Source: Curtobacterium luteum
Lineage (GTDB): Bacteria > Actinomycetota > Actinomycetes > Actinomycetales > Microbacteriaceae
Assembly (NCBI RefSeq): GCF_014646995.1
Contig: NZ_BMOI01000002.1
Location: 124,496 to 188,495, forward strand
DNA: 64,000 nucleotides
Reading direction: 5' to 3'
Both the position numbers and the translations under genes were made by a program. The notes beneath the pieces were generated by a model that was not told the origin of the DNA, searched no databases, and saw only the letters and a list, made by a program, of their open reading frames with translations. Shown piece after piece: positions 51,961 through 59,815 of the stretch. Numbering within the stretch: the first letter of the stretch is position 1; each line of letters begins with the position of its first letter.

Positions 51961-53451
51961 ATGACCGACCAGCGCCGCCGCCTGATCCTCCCCGGCCAGT
52001 ACGGCCCGGACTTCGACGACGGCGGCCCGCTCCTCGTGGTCGAGGCCCGCGAGTTCTTCACCGCGCGTCCGATGCACCGCGCGAAGGCGCACCTCTGGTT
52101 GAGCGCGCTCCGGCACCGTGTGCAGGCGCTCCGGGACGCCGGCGAGGGCGACCGGGTCGAGCACGTCCAGGTCGAGACGCTGAAGGAGGCCCTCGTCGGT
52201 CGCAGCGACCTCGAGGTCGTCGACCCGCCGTCGCGGACGCTCCGCGCACAGGTGCGGCACTGGGGCAAGGGCACCGAGGTGCTGCCGAGCCGCGGGTTCG
52301 TCACCGACGAGGACGAGTTCGCGGAGTGGGCCGCACAGGGCACCGGCCGGTTCCGGATGGAGGCGTTCTACGAGCGCGTGCGCAAGCGCGAGGGCTGGCT
52401 GATGCACTCGGACAAGCCGGTCGGCGGGAAGTTCAGCCTCGACGACCAGAACCGCGAGTCGCCGCCGAAGGGCGCCACGACGCTCGGCCTCCCGGAGCCG
52501 TGGTGGCCCGAGGAGGACGAGGTCGACGAGGAGGTCCGGCGGGACCTCGACCGGTGGGAGCACGACGAGCTCGCCCGGTTCGTCGGGGCGGACGACCGAC
52601 GCCGCTTCGCCGTGACCCCCGAGGAAGCACACCACGCCCTCGACGACTTCGTGCGCACCCGACTGAACGACTTCGGGCCGTTCGAGGACGCCACGCTCAC
52701 GAACGACTGGACGATGGCGCACTCGCTGCTGAGCGTGCCGATGAACCTCGGCGTGCTGGACCCGCGCGACGCGATCGAGGCCGCGCTCGTGGCACACCGC
52801 GACGACGACGCACCACTCTCGAGCGTCGAGGGGTTCGTCCGCCAGATCGCCGGGTGGCGCGACTACGTGTGGCACCTCTACTGGTGGTTCGGCGACGACT
52901 ACGGTGCGTCCGAGAACGCCCTCGACGCACACGAGCGGCTCCCCCGCTGGTGGCAGGAACTCGACGCATCCGACATCGACGCCGCCTGCCTCCGCACGGC
53001 GATCGAGGGGCTGCACGACCACGGCTGGCTGCACCACATCCAGCGGCTCATGGTGCTCGGGAACTTCGCCCTCCAGCGCGGCTACGACCCGGTCCACCTG
53101 ACCGAGTGGTTCACCGACGTCTTCGTCGACGGCACCGACTGGGTGATGCCGGCGAACATCATCGGGATGTCCCAGCATGCGGACGGCGGGATGGTCGCCA
53201 CCAAGCCCTACGCCTCCGGAGGGCGCTACATCGACCGGATGTCCGACCACTGCGGCGGCTGCCGCTACGACCCGACGAAGCGGGTCGGCGAGGACGCCTG
53301 CCCCTTCACCGCCGGGTACTGGGCGTTCCTGGCGCGGACCGAGCCCGCCCTGCGCCACAACAACCGGATGGCGCGTCCCCTGCAGCAGATGCGGAAGCTC
53401 TCGGACCTCGACGAGGTCATCGCCCAGGAGGCGCGGCGCGGCACCCCCTGA
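51961..53451 (+). CDS. Iron-sulfur bacterial cryptochrome/photolyase (FeS-BCP, PhrB-like)
   Basis: A 496-residue cryptochrome/photolyase-related flavoprotein. Four cysteines at 343, 431, 434 and 447 (CLRTA, CGGC, CPFT) have exactly the spacing of the 4Fe-4S ligands in Agrobacterium PhrB (350, 438, 441, 454). FAD-binding NDWTMAHSLLSVPMNLGVLDP and WRDYVWHLYWWF are present. PhrB repairs (6-4) photoproducts using light. ATG at 51961 follows TACCGT (51948-51953) by seven bases, so leaderless. Confidence 0.93.
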   Translation: MTDQRRRLILPGQYGPDFDDGGPLLVVEAREFFTARPMHRAKAHLWLSALRHRVQALRDAGEGDRVEHVQVETLKEALVGRSDLEVVDPPSRTLRAQVRHWGKGTEVLPSRGFVTDEDEFAEWAAQGTGRFRMEAFYERVRKREGWLMHSDKPVGGKFSLDDQNRESPPKGATTLGLPEPWWPEEDEVDEEVRRDLDRWEHDELARFVGADDRRRFAVTPEEAHHALDDFVRTRLNDFGPFEDATLTNDWTMAHSLLSVPMNLGVLDPRDAIEAALVAHRDDDAPLSSVEGFVRQIAGWRDYVWHLYWWFGDDYGASENALDAHERLPRWWQELDASDIDAACLRTAIEGLHDHGWLHHIQRLMVLGNFALQRGYDPVHLTEWFTDVFVDGTDWVMPANIIGMSQHADGGMVATKPYASGGRYIDRMSDHCGGCRYDPTKRVGEDACPFTAGYWAFLARTEPALRHNNRMARPLQQMRKLSDLDEVIAQEARRGTP

Positions 53452-53493
53452 CGGCCCACCTCGACCAGGCGCGCCGTCGCGGCGGGGCCGACC

Positions 53494-53509
53494 CGCGCCT
53501 CCAGTCCGG
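53494..53509. repeat. Single arm of the GGACGGGAGGCGCG repeat family
   Basis: CGCGCCTCCAGTCCGG differs by one base from the right arm of the palindrome at 20648-20663. The matching left arm is degenerate. It lies between the photolyase and Eis-like genes. Confidence 0.5.
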
Positions 53510-53568
53510 TGCCCTGCCGCGCCCGGAGCGCTGTCGCGCTGTCGCGGGCTCCCGATAGTGTCGGGGAC

Positions 53569-54891
53569 GTGAGCAACGAGGCATTCGACGAACGGTACGA
53601 GCTGCGGACGATCGCGCCCGCACTCGACGAGCAGGGGACGCCCACGGACGAGACGGACGCGTGGATGCGCGCCGTCGGCCTCGGCTTCCACGAGACGCAC
53701 CCGAAGCCGGAGCACGCCGCCACGGCGGTCGCCGAGTACGCCGCAGACGACCAGACCTGGCTCGGTGCGTACGTGCGCCGTCCGCTGCCCGGCTCCGTCG
53801 ACGAGACGTGGCCGGCCGGAACCTTTGCCTGGTTCCGCAAGGCCCTGAGCTGGGGCGACGGCTCGACGGTCGACACGCAGGCGATCTCCGCCGTGACCGT
53901 CCGGCCGACCGAGCGGCGCCGGGGCATCCTCCGGGCGATGATGACGCACGCGCTCGAGCAGGGCGTCTCCGAGGGGTACCCGATGGCGTCCCTCACCGCT
54001 TCGGAGGGCACGATCTACCGGCGCTTCGGCTTCGGCTGCGCGATCCGCGAGCGGGCCGTCCACGTCCGTCGTGCCCGGGCGCTGCCGCTGCTCGCGCCGA
54101 CCTCCGGTGTCGTCACCGTCGTCACGCCCGAGTGGCTCGAGGCGGGTCCCGCGCGGGACGTCTTCGCCCGCTTCGACGCCCGCACCCCGGGCTCGATGGT
54201 GCGCAACACCGGCACGTGGCCGGTCGCCCTCGGCCTGCGCGGGTCCGACGGCGAGCCCGCGCGCGACGTCCGGGCAGCGGTGCACCGGCCCGAGGCGTCC
54301 GGGGACGTCGACGGCTACGTGACCTGGCGGGTCACGGAGGGCCACGGCCGCGACGACGACACCGTGCTCGAGGTCGTCGACCTCGTCTACGCGACCGACG
54401 AGGCGTACCTGTCCCTCTGGGAGTTCCTGCTGTCGATCGACCTCAACGACGTGGTGCGGTACCGCCGCTCCCGCCTCGACGACCCGATCGTCGCGGCGCT
54501 CGGCGACAACCGCGCCCACGACGTCGACCACGAGGAGGACCACGTCTGGCTGCGCGTCCTCGACGTCCCGGCCGTGCTCGGGTCGCGGCCGTTCGCCGTC
54601 GACGGGTCGCTGACGCTGGCGGTCGACGACGCCCTCGGCCACGCCACCGGCACCTACCGGCTCGACGTGGTCGACGGTCGCGGGACCGTCACGCGCACGG
54701 ACGACTCCCCCGTCGACGACGCGGACGTCCGACTCGACGTCGCCGACCTCGGTGCGCTGCTCATCGGGTCGGTGTCGCCCGTGACGCTCGCCGCCGCCGG
54801 ACTCGTGCGCGCCGCCGACCCCGCCGCGGTCACCCGGCTCCGCGCGATGCTCCTGCCCGCCCGGACGCCGCACGGCATCACGTACTTCTGA
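53569..54891 (+). CDS. Eis-type GNAT N-acetyltransferase
   Basis: A 440-residue protein with tandem GNAT domains and a C-terminal sterol-carrier-like domain, as in mycobacterial Eis. AISAVTVRPTERRRGILRAMM binds acetyl-CoA, SEGTIYRRFGFG carries the catalytic tyrosine, and the chain ends in HGITYF, where the terminal Phe carboxylate serves as base in Eis. Eis acetylates aminoglycosides and other amines, so drug modification is possible. GTG at 53569 follows TAGTGT (53556-53561) by seven bases (leaderless). The stop overlaps the next ATG. Confidence 0.9.
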   Translation: MSNEAFDERYELRTIAPALDEQGTPTDETDAWMRAVGLGFHETHPKPEHAATAVAEYAADDQTWLGAYVRRPLPGSVDETWPAGTFAWFRKALSWGDGSTVDTQAISAVTVRPTERRRGILRAMMTHALEQGVSEGYPMASLTASEGTIYRRFGFGCAIRERAVHVRRARALPLLAPTSGVVTVVTPEWLEAGPARDVFARFDARTPGSMVRNTGTWPVALGLRGSDGEPARDVRAAVHRPEASGDVDGYVTWRVTEGHGRDDDTVLEVVDLVYATDEAYLSLWEFLLSIDLNDVVRYRRSRLDDPIVAALGDNRAHDVDHEEDHVWLRVLDVPAVLGSRPFAVDGSLTLAVDDALGHATGTYRLDVVDGRGTVTRTDDSPVDDADVRLDVADLGALLIGSVSPVTLAAAGLVRAADPAAVTRLRAMLLPARTPHGITYF

Positions 54892-55424
54892 TGGCCGGCG
54901 GAGCGTCTCCGGCCGGGCCCTCCGACGGGCGGGCGGCCGGGCCGTCCGACGGGCGGGCGGCCGGGCCCTCCGACGTCGCTCGGGCGGTGGCGCGGGCGCG
55001 GCAGGCGGTGGCCGTGCTCGCGAGTCCGACGCTCCGCTCCGCGGTCGTCGGCGACGGCGTGCTCGACGACCGGACCCGAACCGCGGTCGACGCCTTCGAC
55101 TGGGTCGACGAGGACGGCCCCGACCGCGCGCTGCTCGGTTCGACCGCGCGGACGCTGCAGCTGCTGCAGGCACCCGCGGCCGCGCTCGAGTTCGACCGCA
55201 TCGGACGCATGCCGCACGCCGAGGCCGAACGGGTCCCGCTGTCGCTGCGGATCGTCGGGATCGTGGGTGACCGCCTCGGGCGGGACCGCCCGGTCAGCGA
55301 ACCGGTGCTGAACGCCGCCATCGCGATGTTCGCCGAGGACGTCGCGGTCGTCCGGCGTGACGCGGTCGACCACGGGCTGTTCGAGCGGACGGACGACGGG
55401 GCGGCGTACCGGTTCGCGCGCTAG
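54891..55424 (+). CDS. DUF2087 domain-containing protein
   Basis: A 177-residue protein whose C-terminal part (PVSEPVLNAAIAMFAEDVAV, then RRDAVDHGLFERTDDGAAYRF) matches the DUF2087 pattern of a small winged-helix-like domain. The middle is helical. The N-terminus is a repeat of AAGPSDGR-like units encoded by 24-bp DNA repeats (54915-54975), probably disordered. ATG at 54891 shares a base with the Eis stop (TGATG), so the two are coupled. Possibly a DNA-binding regulator (inference). Confidence 0.78.
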   Translation: MAGGASPAGPSDGRAAGPSDGRAAGPSDVARAVARARQAVAVLASPTLRSAVVGDGVLDDRTRTAVDAFDWVDEDGPDRALLGSTARTLQLLQAPAAALEFDRIGRMPHAEAERVPLSLRIVGIVGDRLGRDRPVSEPVLNAAIAMFAEDVAVVRRDAVDHGLFERTDDGAAYRFAR

Positions 55425-55478
55425 GCGTCATCGTGCAGGGCGAACGGTGGCCGCCGCGTCCGGTTGCGCTGCGCAGCT

Positions 55479-55490
55479 TGAACCGTTTCA
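55479..55490. promoter_or_regulatory. Orphan LacI-type operator
   Basis: TGAACCGTTTCA matches the LacI-family operator pattern seen at 19431 and 28019 apart from one central base. It precedes a short open frame at 55539 that does not look like a complete gene, so it may be left over from a lost sugar-regulated gene. Confidence 0.4.
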
Positions 55491-55538
55491 CCGGATCCGC
55501 AACGACCCTGCAGAGACGAGGTCGGAAGGCCAGAACGG

Positions 55539-55868
55539 ATGCGCACGATCGTGTTCACCAGCACCCACGCCCGAGCACACGCGCAGCAGCCCGCGCTCGT
55601 GGACCTGCTCTCGGCAGGACTCGCGGCGGCCGCGGGGCCGGCACGGGATGGAGCGCCCGACTCCCGATCGACCTACCGACGATTCATGCCCGTGGAGAGC
55701 CTCCGACCGTCAGTCGGCGGCGGCAAGCACAGGGCTCGACCCGCCGAGCGCTCGCCGAGCGGGGGGCCGGCAGGCCCGCGTCCGTCGTCACGCGCCCCTC
55801 GTGCCGGAACCCAGGCCGCCGGAACAGCCGAGGTGCCGCCTCGTTGCGGGCGTCGGTCATCGTGGTGA
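55539..55868 (+). CDS. Short doubtful ORF, possible 5' fragment of a lost gene
   Basis: Up to 109 residues. The first 35 (MRTIVFTSTHARAHAQQPAL and on) look protein-like; the rest is Arg/Pro/Ser-rich and opposite the acetyltransferase remnant, as expected for noise. It has GGAAGG about ten bases upstream and a LacI-type operator before that. I do not recognise it. Most likely a truncated gene start. Confidence 0.25.
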   Translation: MRTIVFTSTHARAHAQQPALVDLLSAGLAAAAGPARDGAPDSRSTYRRFMPVESLRPSVGGGKHRARPAERSPSGGPAGPRPSSRAPRAGTQAAGTAEVPPRCGRRSSW

Positions 55869-56060
55869 CCCGGTGCGCAGTCTGCTGACGGAACAGGGCG
55901 TCGACGAGGTGACCCAGTGCCTCCAGGCCGGTGACCACGACTGGAACCGCGCGACGGCCGGATCACGGCGGTACGCCGTGAAGGCCGTCCGTTCGGCGGC
56001 GCCGAGCGGGGCGAGGACGAAACGGTCCGTCAGCAGCGGGAGGTCGAGCACGGTCGGCAC
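55785..56060 (-). pseudogene. Broken GNAT acetyltransferase gene
   Basis: From GTG 56060 the frame reads LDLPLLTDRFVLAPLGAAER and YRRDPAVARFQSWSP, a typical RimJ-like GNAT N-terminus. Near 55930 homology jumps to another frame with LVDALFRQQTAHRVTTMTD, then RNEAAPRLFRRPGFRHEGRV, the GNAT C-terminus. The acetyl-CoA binding middle (about 80 residues) and the last residues are missing. So an internal deletion with frameshift and loss of the 3' end. TATGGT (56074-56069) may be its former -10. Confidence 0.7.
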
Positions 56061-56068
56061 GCTCCTGG

Positions 56069-56076
56069 ACCATACT
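56069..56076. promoter_or_regulatory. Overlapping divergent -10 elements
   Basis: ACCATACT reads CATACT rightward (six bases before ATG 56083) and TATGGT leftward (eight bases before GTG 56060 of the broken gene). Both would give leaderless transcripts from one short symmetric element. Confidence 0.45.
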
Positions 56077-56082
56077 GCTCGG

Positions 56083-56625
56083 ATGGGACGGGCGAGGGGG
56101 ACGCAGGAGCACGACGGGCTCCGCTCCGAGCGGCTGCGGCTCCGGCCGTGGACCGTCGCGGACGCCGCGTTCCGCCGTCGGCTCTGGGCGGAACGCGACC
56201 CTCGTGTGCCGGCGGGTCGGCGTCTGACAGCGGACGGCAGCCCCTCGCTCGCGGACATGGAGGCCTGGATCCTCGGCTACGAGCCGGAGCCGACGCCGGG
56301 CCTCCTCGTCGTGGAACTGGTCGAGGACGAGGCCCCGATCGGGTACTGCGGCCTGGTGCGGGACAGCGTCGCCCGGTCCGGGGACCCCGAGCTGGCGTTC
56401 GAGTTCCTCCGGACGTCCTGGGGCCACGGGTACGCGACCGAGGCCGCCCGAGCGGTCGTCGCCCGGGCCGCGGAGGTCGGCCACGAACACCTGGTCGCGA
56501 CGGTGCGTGAGTGGAACACTGCGTCGCTCACCGTGCTCGGCAAGCTGGGGTTCGTCGACACCGGCGAACGCGAGCACGACCCCGTGCACGGCGACTCCCT
56601 CCTGCTCCGGGCACGGCTCCGCTGA
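56083..56625 (+). CDS. GNAT-family N-acetyltransferase (RimJ/RimL-like)
   Basis: A 180-residue protein: LRSERLRLRPWTVADAA start, IGYCGLVRDSV, LAFEFLRTSWGHGYATEAAR (acetyl-CoA loop, with W-GHGYATEA) and REWNTASLTVLGKLGFVDTG. It acetylates an amine or a protein N-terminus; the substrate is unknown. It is intact, unlike the related broken gene divergent from it. Its last codons lie in a tandem repeat. Confidence 0.88.
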   Translation: MGRARGTQEHDGLRSERLRLRPWTVADAAFRRRLWAERDPRVPAGRRLTADGSPSLADMEAWILGYEPEPTPGLLVVELVEDEAPIGYCGLVRDSVARSGDPELAFEFLRTSWGHGYATEAARAVVARAAEVGHEHLVATVREWNTASLTVLGKLGFVDTGEREHDPVHGDSLLLRARLR

Positions 56626-56682
56626 GCCGACGGGTGCGGCTCCGTTGAGCCGACGGGTGCGGCTCCGCTGAGCCGACGGTCG
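56614..56682. repeat. 23-bp tandem repeat, three copies, spanning the GNAT stop
   Basis: Units at 56614-56636, 56637-56659 and 56660-56682, nearly identical. The first includes the TGA stop of the acetyltransferase gene. Each unit contains GGCTCCGCTGAGCC, a small hairpin, so the array is a row of hairpins that may end transcription. Confidence 0.85.
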
Positions 56683-56698
56683 ACACGGAACGCGGGAC

Positions 56699-56720
56699 GC
56701 GGCCCGCGGCCCGCGGCCCG
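56699..56720. repeat. 7-bp GC-rich tandem repeat after the hexosaminidase stop
   Basis: Three copies of GCGGCCC lie just beyond the stop of the leftward GH20 gene. Short and GC-rich, but again at a gene end. Confidence 0.55.
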
Positions 56721-56725
56721 CTGGG

Positions 56726-58339
56726 CTACCTGTTCGCGGTCTCGATCATCGCGATGACGTGCGGCGCAGTCCACCGCAGCAGGGCTCCGGACGGTGGAGC
56801 CGCCAGGTCCTCGCCCCATACCGCCACGGCGGCACCCGACATCGGCCCGGCGAGGCGCGCACCGGAGTCGCCGTCCCAGGACCGCAGCGACCAGTTCGCG
56901 CGGAGGTCGGCCACCGTGTAGGCACTGTCGGCCTCGTCGAGGTCGGTCGGCACTTCGTAGAGGTAGTACGAGTCGTAGTTGAGGAGGTCGGAGCCCGCGG
57001 CGTACAGGTCGCTCGCCTTCGCGCGGCGCTGTCGGCGTTCCCGGCGTTCGGCGGGGTCCTCGGTGTCGCCGTCGAAGCTCCAGTAGGTGACGCGGATGCG
57101 CGGGTCGAGGCGCGCGATCGCGGCGCGGTCGATGCCGTCGTTCCACGCCCAGACCTCGCGGTCGCCCAGGTCCGCCGCCACGGCGTTCATCCACGCGACA
57201 CGGCCGTTCGCGCTGACGTCCCCACCCCACTCGTCGCCGCCGATGTGCACGGCCGTGCTCGACGGGAAGGTCTGCTCGACCTCCGCGTACAGGCTCGCGG
57301 CCAGCGCTGCGGCGGCCGGCGCGGTGGTGTCGAGTTCGCTCTCGCCCGCACGGATCCGATCGACCCACTGCGCACCGTGCCGCGCCTCGAGCAGGGCGAA
57401 CGCGGCGGCCATGTGGCCGGGGGTGTCGACCTCCGGCACGATCGCGATGCCGCGCTGGTTCGCGTGGTCGGCGACGGTCCGCGCCTGGGCGACGCTGAGG
57501 AACGGGCGTCCGGTCACCCGGCTCGTCCAGACGCCGTCGTGGAGGTCGGCGTCCGCGAGCGTCTGACCGAGCACGTCGCTCTCGACGCCGACGTTCTGGT
57601 CGTCGGTGAGGTGCAGGTGGAGGAACCGCCCGCCGTGGTCCGCGAGGAGGTCCACGTACTGCTCGAGGAGCGGCACCGGGTAGTAGGCGCGCGCGACGTC
57701 GAGCATCAGCCCGGTCTCGGGACGGGCCCGGGGAGCGCGGGCGGTCGGGACGGTCGCGATCGACGAGCGGCACCCGGTCGCGGTGTACGCACCGGTGCAG
57801 GCGAGCACGGAGTACTTCCCGGCAGGGGCGCGGGAGGGCGCCGTGCGCGTCGACCGGACCGTCGTGCTGGCCCCGGGCGCGAGCGAACGCACCGCGACGC
57901 GACCGAGCGTGTACTTCCCGGAGCCGGCGGCGAGGTACAGCCAGGCGTCGAGTGCCGGCTTCCGCACGGAGGACGTGTTCTTCACCGTGAGCGCTGTGGT
58001 GACCCGAGTGCGGGTCGAGGTCACGGTGCTGTGCGCGGTGACCTTGGTGACCGCGAGCCTCGGGGCGGTGGACGTGCCGGCGGTCGCGGCAGCGCGGGCC
58101 GACGACGCAGCGACCGTGGCGCCCGCGGTACCGGCAGCGCGGACTGACGACGCAGCGACCGTGCCGCTCGAGGTCCCGGTCGCGCTGGCGGGCGACCCGG
58201 CGGCTGCACCGGCCACGACCACGCCGCCGACCCACACCGCGACCACGAGCCCGATGGCGACGGAACGCCGCACCCGGCGCCGCACCCGCGACCCGGCAGG
58301 TCCGGCCGACCCGTCCTGTTCGTCCACTCCCAGTCCCAC
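56726..58339 (-). CDS. Secreted beta-N-acetylhexosaminidase, glycoside hydrolase family 20
   Basis: A 537-residue exported protein: signal/anchor helix RSVAIGLVVAVWVGGVVVAG after an Arg-rich start, an Ala/Thr/Ser-rich linker, a beta-sandwich domain (VTKVTAHSTVTSTRTRVTTA and on) and the GH20 barrel. The barrel shows RFLHLHLTDDQNVG, IVPEVDTPGHMAA, the catalytic pair AVHIGGDEWGG and VWAWNDGI. It removes terminal GlcNAc or GalNAc from chitin or cell-wall fragments. GTG at 58339 is preferred because GGGGGAG lies just upstream; upstream frame extension runs into the divergent gene and lacks protein character. Confidence 0.9.
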   Translation of the reverse strand: MGLGVDEQDGSAGPAGSRVRRRVRRSVAIGLVVAVWVGGVVVAGAAAGSPASATGTSSGTVAASSVRAAGTAGATVAASSARAAATAGTSTAPRLAVTKVTAHSTVTSTRTRVTTALTVKNTSSVRKPALDAWLYLAAGSGKYTLGRVAVRSLAPGASTTVRSTRTAPSRAPAGKYSVLACTGAYTATGCRSSIATVPTARAPRARPETGLMLDVARAYYPVPLLEQYVDLLADHGGRFLHLHLTDDQNVGVESDVLGQTLADADLHDGVWTSRVTGRPFLSVAQARTVADHANQRGIAIVPEVDTPGHMAAAFALLEARHGAQWVDRIRAGESELDTTAPAAAALAASLYAEVEQTFPSSTAVHIGGDEWGGDVSANGRVAWMNAVAADLGDREVWAWNDGIDRAAIARLDPRIRVTYWSFDGDTEDPAERRERRQRRAKASDLYAAGSDLLNYDSYYLYEVPTDLDEADSAYTVADLRANWSLRSWDGDSGARLAGPMSGAAVAVWGEDLAAPPSGALLRWTAPHVIAMIETANR

Positions 58340-58421
58340 GGCACTCCCCCGATCAGCCTCGATCGTACCGGCAGCGACGGCACCCCTGTGGCGCGGGCTC
58401 GCCGCGGGGTAGCGTGACGCC

Positions 58422-59156
58422 ATGGCCAACGACGACGGACCGCCTCGCCGCGGCATCCCGGTCGTCCCGGTCGTCACCTTCGTCCTCAGCACCCTCGTCG
58501 TCGTCGCTGCGGGCCTCGGCGCGCGACCGGTCCTGACGGGTGCCCGGTGGTCCCCCGCCGTCGGCGTGGCCACCGTGGCCCCGGAGCAGCCGCCCGCGTC
58601 GGTGCCCGCCACCGACGAGCCGCAACGGTTCGGCGCACAGGCAACGCAGCACGTCGACGTCACGTGGCTCCTCCCCGTCCTGGCGCTGGTCGTCCTCGTC
58701 GCCGCGGTCCTCGTGGTGCTCCACTTCCTCCGGAACCGGAACCGCCGCGACCGCCTCGGACCGATCGACGTCGGCACGCTCGCAGCGGACGTGCTGTCCG
58801 AGCCCTCCACCGCGGTCGGACTGCAGCGGATCCGGCGCGGGATCGATCGCGCGCTCGCGGTGCTCGCCGAACCCCGCGACCCCTCGGACGCCGTCACCGC
58901 GGCGTGGCTCGGACTGCAGGAGTCCGCGGACGACGCCGGCTTCCGTCGGGGGCCGGCGGAGACCCCGACGGAGTTCACCACGCGCATCCTCCGGCAGCTC
59001 GACGTCGACGAGACCGCCCTCGGCACCCTGCGCCGGTGCTACCTCGCGGTGCGGTTCGGTGGCGTCCCCGCCACCGCCGCCGACGTCGACGCGGTGCGTG
59101 CCGCGCTCCGGACGCTGCAGCGGCAGTGGGCCGCCGTCCCGACGGGTCGGCCGTGA
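58422..59156 (+). CDS. DUF4129 domain membrane protein
   Basis: A 244-residue protein with two transmembrane helices (VVPVVTFVLSTLVVVAAGLG and WLLPVLALVVLVAAVLVVLH) and a cytoplasmic DUF4129 domain (AVTAAWLGLQESADDAGF, ETPTEFTTRILRQL, LRRCYLAVRFGG). DUF4129 proteins occur with MoxR ATPases, DUF58 proteins and transglutaminases. ATG at 58422 follows TAGCGT (58410-58415) by six bases (leaderless). First gene of a five-gene operon; the stop overlaps the next GTG. Confidence 0.88.
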   Translation: MANDDGPPRRGIPVVPVVTFVLSTLVVVAAGLGARPVLTGARWSPAVGVATVAPEQPPASVPATDEPQRFGAQATQHVDVTWLLPVLALVVLVAAVLVVLHFLRNRNRRDRLGPIDVGTLAADVLSEPSTAVGLQRIRRGIDRALAVLAEPRDPSDAVTAAWLGLQESADDAGFRRGPAETPTEFTTRILRQLDVDETALGTLRRCYLAVRFGGVPATAADVDAVRAALRTLQRQWAAVPTGRP

Positions 59157-59815
59157 ACCCCCGCGCCACCGTCGGCGTGGTCGTGTCCGCCGCGGTCGCG
59201 GCGGCCGTCGTGTGGTTCTTCGGGGTCGGCGTCGTGCAGTCCCTCGCCGTGGGCGGCGTCGTCGCCGCCGTCGGCCTGACCTGGACCGCGATCAGTGACG
59301 GTGTCCCCGCGATCTGGCCCGTGCTTCCCGTCCGGTCCGCACCCGGCGCCCGACGGGAGCTGTCCGAGACCGCGTGGGCGCTGCGGTCGCGCGGCGGTGT
59401 GCCGGAGCGGGCGCTGGCCCGCGCCCGCGCGGTCGCCCGGCACCGACTCCGGACGCTGCACCGTCTCGACCTCGACGACCCGCACGACCGGGACGCGGCC
59501 GAAGCGCTCATGCCGGCCGCGGTCGTCACGGTCCTGCTGCGTGAACGGGGGCCCGAGCTCGACCTCGCGACGTTCGCGAACGTCCTCGGGGCAGTCGAAG
59601 CACTCGGCGACACGGACAGCCGGACCCCCGGACGCGCCGCGGCCGAGACCGGCGACGACTCGAGCGTCCGGACCCCCGGACGCCCCGCGGCCGAGACCGG
59701 CGACGACTCGAGCGTCCGGACCCCCGGACTCGCCGCGGCCGAGACCGGCGACGACTCGAGCGTCCGGACCAGCAGCCGTCCCACCGACCCGACCGCGACC
59801 GAGAGGCAGCCGTGA
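59153..59815 (+). CDS. Membrane protein with C-terminal 16-residue tandem repeats
   Basis: A 220-residue protein with two N-terminal hydrophobic segments (VGVVVSAAVAAAVVWFFGVG, SLAVGGVVAAVGLTW), a helical cytoplasmic region and a C-terminus of three TPGRAAAETGDDSSVR-type repeats. It takes the place of the usual small membrane protein of DUF4129/MoxR/DUF58 operons. The repeats are probably disordered and variable. GTG overlaps the previous stop and the end overlaps the MoxR start. Function unknown. Confidence 0.78.
   Translation: MNPRATVGVVVSAAVAAAVVWFFGVGVVQSLAVGGVVAAVGLTWTAISDGVPAIWPVLPVRSAPGARRELSETAWALRSRGGVPERALARARAVARHRLRTLHRLDLDDPHDRDAAEALMPAAVVTVLLRERGPELDLATFANVLGAVEALGDTDSRTPGRAAAETGDDSSVRTPGRPAAETGDDSSVRTPGLAAAETGDDSSVRTSSRPTDPTATERQP
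59621..59764. repeat. 48-bp in-frame tandem repeat, three copies
   Basis: Units 59621-59668, 59669-59716 and 59717-59764 are nearly identical, encoding 16 residues each. The length being a multiple of three keeps the frame, so copy number can vary without breaking the gene. Confidence 0.9.

Noticed and set aside
55433..55888. Plus-strand frame of about 150 residues over the decayed region
   Set aside because: Composition typical of random GC-rich sequence, and it covers the acetyltransferase remnant in antisense.
58340..59026. N-terminal extension of the GH20 gene into the DUF4129 gene
   Set aside because: The extension lies antisense to a well-supported gene, lacks protein character and would bury the signal peptide; GTG 58339 has a ribosome site.
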